This document shows positions 4,816-8,260 of a stretch of DNA of 8,260 nucleotides, piece by piece. The notes beneath the pieces are model-generated. The model did not search any database. It saw nothing but the letters and a program-made list of their open reading frames with translations, and was not told the DNA's origin. The DNA lies in assembly GCA_900553775.1 (NCBI GenBank), contig USEZ01000084.1:1-8260 (forward strand), read 5' to 3'. A program made the position numbers and the translations under genes. Positions within the stretch are counted from its first letter, which is position 1, and the number at the start of each line of letters is the position of its first letter. This DNA comes from an uncultured Slackia sp. GTDB lineage: Bacteria > Actinomycetota > Coriobacteriia > Coriobacteriales > Eggerthellaceae.

Positions 4816-7800
4816 ATGCTCGAACTGAGAAATATCACGAAAGACTACGTTTCGGGCGATGCGACGGTGCATGCCCTGAAAGGCATCAGCCTTCAATTCC
4901 GCGATAGCGAATTCGTGGCCATTTTAGGCCAGTCGGGTTGCGGGAAAACCACGATGCTCAATATCGTGGGAGGCCTTGACCGCTATACGTCGGGCGATTT
5001 GGTGATCGACGGCGTTTCGACGAAAGAGTACAAAGACCGCGACTGGGATTCGTACCGCAATCACAGCGTGGGCTTCGTGTTCCAGAGCTACAATCTGATT
5101 CCGCACCAGGACGTGCTCTCCAACGTGGAGCTCGCCCTCACGCTTTCCGGCGTTTCCAAGGCGGAGCGCCGCAGCCGCGCCGTCGCGGCTCTCGAACAGG
5201 TGGGCCTGGGCGACCAGCTGCATAAGAAGCCGAACCAGATGTCGGGCGGTCAGATGCAGCGCGTGGCTATCGCCCGCGCCCTGGTGAACGACCCTTCCAT
5301 CGTCTTGGCCGACGAACCTACCGGCGCGCTCGATTCCGAAACGAGCGTGCAGGTCATGGAAATCCTGAAAAACGTTGCCAAAGACCGCCTGGTCATCATG
5401 GTCACGCACAATCCCGAGCTTGCCGCCGATTACGCCGACCGCATCGTGCGATTTAAAGACGGCCTCGTGCTCGACGACAGCGATCCGTATACGCCCACGC
5501 CCGCCGAGCGCGAATCGGCGTGCCTGCATGCGAGCGAGGCCCGTCGCACGTCCATGAGCCCGATGACGGCGTTCTCGCTTTCCATGAACAATCTCATGAC
5601 GAAAAAGGGACGCACCATCCTGACGGCGTTCGCCGGCTCGATCGGCATCATCGGCATCGCGCTGATTCTGTCGCTTTCGAGCGGCGTGAACGACTATATC
5701 GCCAAGGTGGAGCAGGATACGCTTTCCACCTCGCCGCTTACCATCGCCAAGCAGAGCTACGACATGTCGTCCATGCTGACGGGCGATTCGTCGGCGTCCG
5801 AAGGTCAAAGCGACGAATCCGATGGCGATGCCTCCGCCGAAGGCAACGGCGCGGCGCAGGGCGAGATAACCGAATTCACCATGTTGCGCGACATGTTCGC
5901 CAGCGTGAAGGCGAACGATATGAAAAGCCTCAAGAGCTTTCTCGACGCGGGCGGCGACGGCATAGCAGACGACGTTTCCGCCATTCAATACGATTACGGC
6001 ATCACTCCGATGGTGTATCGCGCCGATACGTCTGCCGGCGCCGTGCAGCTTTCGCCCAATGCCATGAGCACGGCCATGGCCGGCGGCATGTCGACAAGCG
6101 CCACGGCGGGCATGGGCATGACGGGCATGACCGTGTTCAACGAGATGATCGACAATCGCGCATTGCTCGAGGAGCAATACAACGTGGTCGCAGGCCGCTG
6201 GGCCGAATCCGCCGACGAATGCGTGCTCGTGCTCTCCTCCGATGGCAAGGTGAGCGACTACACCCTGTACGGCATCGGTGTGCTCGATCCCGAAGAGCTC
6301 GACGCCATGGTCGACACCATGATGAATGCGAGCGGCGAGATAGAGGTGTCCGACGCCGACGTCGAGTTCACCTACGATGACGCGCTCGAAACGAGCTTCA
6401 AGGTGATCGGCCCGTTCGATTCGTACCGCAAAAACGAGGAGACGGGCGGCTGGACCAACATGGCCGACAACGCCGAATTCATGGAGCAGCAGGTGGAATC
6501 GGGCATCGACCTGCGTATCGTGGGCGTGGTGCAGCCCGACCCGTCGGCCAAGGCCTCGGCGCTTTCCCAGGGTGTGGCCTATACGTCCGCCCTGACGCAG
6601 GAGCTGATGGGGCGCGCCGCATCGTCTGAAATCGTGCAGCAGCAGCTTGCGTCTCCCGAGGTGGATGTGTTCACCGGCAAGACGTTCGAGGCGTTGAAGG
6701 AAGAGGCCGAGCAGGGAATCGACCTGTCCGACCTGTTCACTGTCGACGAGGCCGCCTTGCAAGGGGCGTTTTCCATCGACACGGGCGCGTTGGGTGCGGG
6801 CCTTGATATATCGGGCTTCGATTTCGCGGGCATCGATATGGGGGCCATGAGCATCGATATGTCCGGCGTAGGGTCGTCGATCGATGTGTCGTCGCTCGTA
6901 TCGGCCGCTCCCGCGCCCGATTTCTCGGGCGCTCTCGAAGGCCTCGAGAACGATCCGCCGCTTTCTTCCGACGAGCTTGCCCAGGTTGGCGAGCTGAGCG
7001 GCAAGTTGGTGGGCGACTTCGTCACCGGATGGCTGCCTGCTCATGGGCAAGGAATCTCCCCGAACGACCCCGATTTCGGACAGAAGCTGCTCGAGCAGTT
7101 CCAGGCGTATATCGCAAGCTCCGAGCCGCAAGGCGGCGCGCTCACGGTGGCGCAGATCGTGTCTGTGGCGGGCGATCCTTTGAGCGAGCGCGTGCAGCAG
7201 ATTGCGCAAGACTACGTGACAGGCCAGCTCGTCCCGTATATGCAGGGTGTTTTCGCGGGCATATTCGACCAGGTGGCAGCCGAAATGGGCCAGGCGGTTT
7301 CCTCGCAGCTCCAGCAGGCACTGACGACGGCCATGGGCCAGGTGGCGTCGCAGATGGGGGCGCAGCTTTCGAACGGCCTTGCATCGTCGCTGCAAAACGC
7401 GTTCTCGTTCGATGTCGCGGCGTTCGCCAATGCGATCCAGTTCAACATGGACGCGGAAGACCTGACGTCGCTTATGACCAACTACGCGAACGCGAGCAAG
7501 CTGACCTATGAGACGAATCTGACGTCGCTGGGTTATGCCGATGCGGCCGACCCGCAATCCATCAGGCTTTACCCGAAGGATTTCGAGGCGAAAGAGCGCG
7601 TGCTTGCGAGCATCGACGGCTACAACGAGCGCATGAAGGCCCAGGGCGAGGAAGACAAGGCGGTTTCCTATACCGATTACATGGGCGTGCTCATGAGCGG
7701 CGTGACCGATATCGTCGACATGATTTCGCTCGTTCTGATCGCTTTCGTGAGCATTTCGCTGGTGGTGAGCTCCATCATGATCGGCATCATCACCTATATC

Positions 7801-8124
7801 AGCGTGCTCGAACGCACGAAGGAAATCGGCATCCTGCGCGCGATCGGCGCTTCGAAAAAAGACGTGTCGCACGTGTTCAACGCCGAAACGTTCATTATCG
7901 GCTTGGCGGCGGGCGTGCTGGGCATCGCCGTGACCGTGTTGCTCAACATTCCGATCAACGTGATCATCGAACAGGTGTCGGGCGTGCAGAATATGGCCGC
8001 CGTGCCTCCTGTGGCCGCGGTGATCCTTATCGTTATCTCGGTGCTGCTGACGCTTGTGGGAGGAGTCATCCCCAGCCGCATGGCATCGAAGAAAGATCCC
8101 GTGACGGCGTTGCGTTCGGAATAG
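4816..8124 (+). CDS. Single-chain ABC exporter: N-terminal ATPase fused to MacB/FtsX-type permease with a very large extracytoplasmic domain
   Basis: The 1,102-residue membrane protein joins both half-transporter parts. The ATPase (about residues 1-225, LolD/MacB type) has Walker A GQSGCGKTT (38-46), Q-loop Q90, signature SGGQ (143-146), Walker B ending D166-E167 in LADEPTGALD, and switch H198. Next come a linker, TM1 (about 267-287), an extracytoplasmic domain (about 290-968), TM2 (about 969-995), the coupling motif ERTKEIGILRAIGASKKDV, TM3 (about 1025-1045) and TM4 (about 1062-1085). This is the MacB fold order, though E. coli MacB has only ~650 residues; the excess is all ectodomain. That domain holds an acidic Ser/Gly stretch (323-350), a Met-rich stretch (417-444), Asp-centred short repeats (653-691) and a long helical region (about 813-865). 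Similar ~1,000-residue proteins occur in Firmicutes and Actinobacteria; substrate unknown, with peptide or antibiotic export or envelope mechanotransmission as options. ATG 4816 is preferred (GGGAAG at 4800-4805, homology starting MLELRN); ATG 4798 has no binding site. No MacA-like partner is seen. Confidence 0.93.
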   Translation: MLELRNITKDYVSGDATVHALKGISLQFRDSEFVAILGQSGCGKTTMLNIVGGLDRYTSGDLVIDGVSTKEYKDRDWDSYRNHSVGFVFQSYNLIPHQDVLSNVELALTLSGVSKAERRSRAVAALEQVGLGDQLHKKPNQMSGGQMQRVAIARALVNDPSIVLADEPTGALDSETSVQVMEILKNVAKDRLVIMVTHNPELAADYADRIVRFKDGLVLDDSDPYTPTPAERESACLHASEARRTSMSPMTAFSLSMNNLMTKKGRTILTAFAGSIGIIGIALILSLSSGVNDYIAKVEQDTLSTSPLTIAKQSYDMSSMLTGDSSASEGQSDESDGDASAEGNGAAQGEITEFTMLRDMFASVKANDMKSLKSFLDAGGDGIADDVSAIQYDYGITPMVYRADTSAGAVQLSPNAMSTAMAGGMSTSATAGMGMTGMTVFNEMIDNRALLEEQYNVVAGRWAESADECVLVLSSDGKVSDYTLYGIGVLDPEELDAMVDTMMNASGEIEVSDADVEFTYDDALETSFKVIGPFDSYRKNEETGGWTNMADNAEFMEQQVESGIDLRIVGVVQPDPSAKASALSQGVAYTSALTQELMGRAASSEIVQQQLASPEVDVFTGKTFEALKEEAEQGIDLSDLFTVDEAALQGAFSIDTGALGAGLDISGFDFAGIDMGAMSIDMSGVGSSIDVSSLVSAAPAPDFSGALEGLENDPPLSSDELAQVGELSGKLVGDFVTGWLPAHGQGISPNDPDFGQKLLEQFQAYIASSEPQGGALTVAQIVSVAGDPLSERVQQIAQDYVTGQLVPYMQGVFAGIFDQVAAEMGQAVSSQLQQALTTAMGQVASQMGAQLSNGLASSLQNAFSFDVAAFANAIQFNMDAEDLTSLMTNYANASKLTYETNLTSLGYADAADPQSIRLYPKDFEAKERVLASIDGYNERMKAQGEEDKAVSYTDYMGVLMSGVTDIVDMISLVLIAFVSISLVVSSIMIGIITYISVLERTKEIGILRAIGASKKDVSHVFNAETFIIGLAAGVLGIAVTVLLNIPINVIIEQVSGVQNMAAVPPVAAVILIVISVLLTLVGGVIPSRMASKKDPVTALRSE

Positions 8125-8132
8125 GGAAGGGT

Positions 8133-8161
8133 CGGCCGCCTCGTCTGTGACGAGGCGGCCG
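8133..8161 (+). terminator. Long GC-rich hairpin after the ABC transporter gene
   Basis: A perfect 13-bp stem, CGGCCGCCTCGTC (8133-8145) with GACGAGGCGGCCG (8149-8161), has a 3-base loop and starts 8 bases past the stop codon at 8124. There is no T run after it, so it may be a bidirectional or 3'-end-stabilising hairpin rather than a classical intrinsic terminator. Confidence 0.6.
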
Positions 8162-8212
8162 TATGCGCGAAGGCGCGTGGAATACGAAGCACCTGAGGCG
8201 TTCCGACGCTTC

Positions 8213-8236
8213 TCGGCCTTCTCGGGCCGAATTTTT
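8213..8236 (+). terminator. Second intrinsic terminator downstream of the ABC transporter gene
   Basis: TCGGCC (8213-8218) pairs with GGCCGA (8225-8230) around a 6-base loop and is followed by ATTTTT (8231-8236). Orientation of the T run places it on + strand transcripts, so it would back up the hairpin at 8133-8161. A further small hairpin, TGCGGC/GCCGCA (8236-8241/8245-8250), abuts the window edge and cannot be interpreted without flanking sequence. Confidence 0.55.
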
Positions 8237-8260
8237 GCGGCTATGCCGCATTCGGACTCT

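Noticed and set aside
4924..7872. 982-codon open frame on the minus strand opposite the ABC gene
   Set aside because: It has His/Arg-rich composition without any recognisable domain, and it lies codon-aligned opposite a well-supported gene; this is a shadow of GC-rich codon bias.

Overview
The window is a GC-rich bacterial segment (roughly 60% G+C by eye) with four protein-coding units, all on the + strand, separated by short intergenic gaps that hold hairpin terminators and promoter-like sites. From about 1,050 onward the proteins and codon use look like a high-GC Gram-positive gut actinobacterium of the Coriobacteriia/Eggerthellaceae type. This is an inference from protein style; no 16S or other marker is present. 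The first ~1,045 bases look different: they encode the C-terminal part of a Bacteroidota-type (Bacteroides/Alistipes-like) glucosamine-6-phosphate deaminase with a PIG-L deacetylase domain.

Layout. 1-1910: one uninterrupted reading frame, open at the left window edge. It begins as the NagB-family PIG-L C-terminal region and switches at about 1,044-1,060, in frame, into the C-terminal two thirds of citrate synthase, ending at a normal stop and a good terminator (1937-1968). Both halves are truncated exactly at the joint, and leucine codon use changes across it, so a chimeric assembly or clone joint is the leading explanation; a true gene fusion is the alternative. 2080-3225: a PatA-like class I/II PLP aminotransferase with its own promoter-like region and strong ribosome binding site. 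3518-4591: galE, UDP-glucose 4-epimerase, preceded by a perfect 11-bp inverted repeat overlapping the putative -10 box and followed by a textbook terminator (4620-4653). 4816-8124: a 1,102-residue single-chain ABC exporter (ATPase plus MacB/FtsX-type permease) with a very large extracytoplasmic domain of about 680 residues. Hairpins follow it at 8133-8161 and 8213-8236.

The genes do not form an obvious pathway. Each seems to be a separate transcription unit: central carbon metabolism (citrate synthase), amino-acid or cell-wall precursor transamination, nucleotide-sugar interconversion for surface glycans, and membrane export or envelope remodelling. I see no RNA genes, CRISPR array, insertion sequence or phage gene. 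The points most worth following are the in-frame two-lineage joint in the first ORF, the operator-like palindrome at galE, and the unusual ectodomain of the ABC protein.
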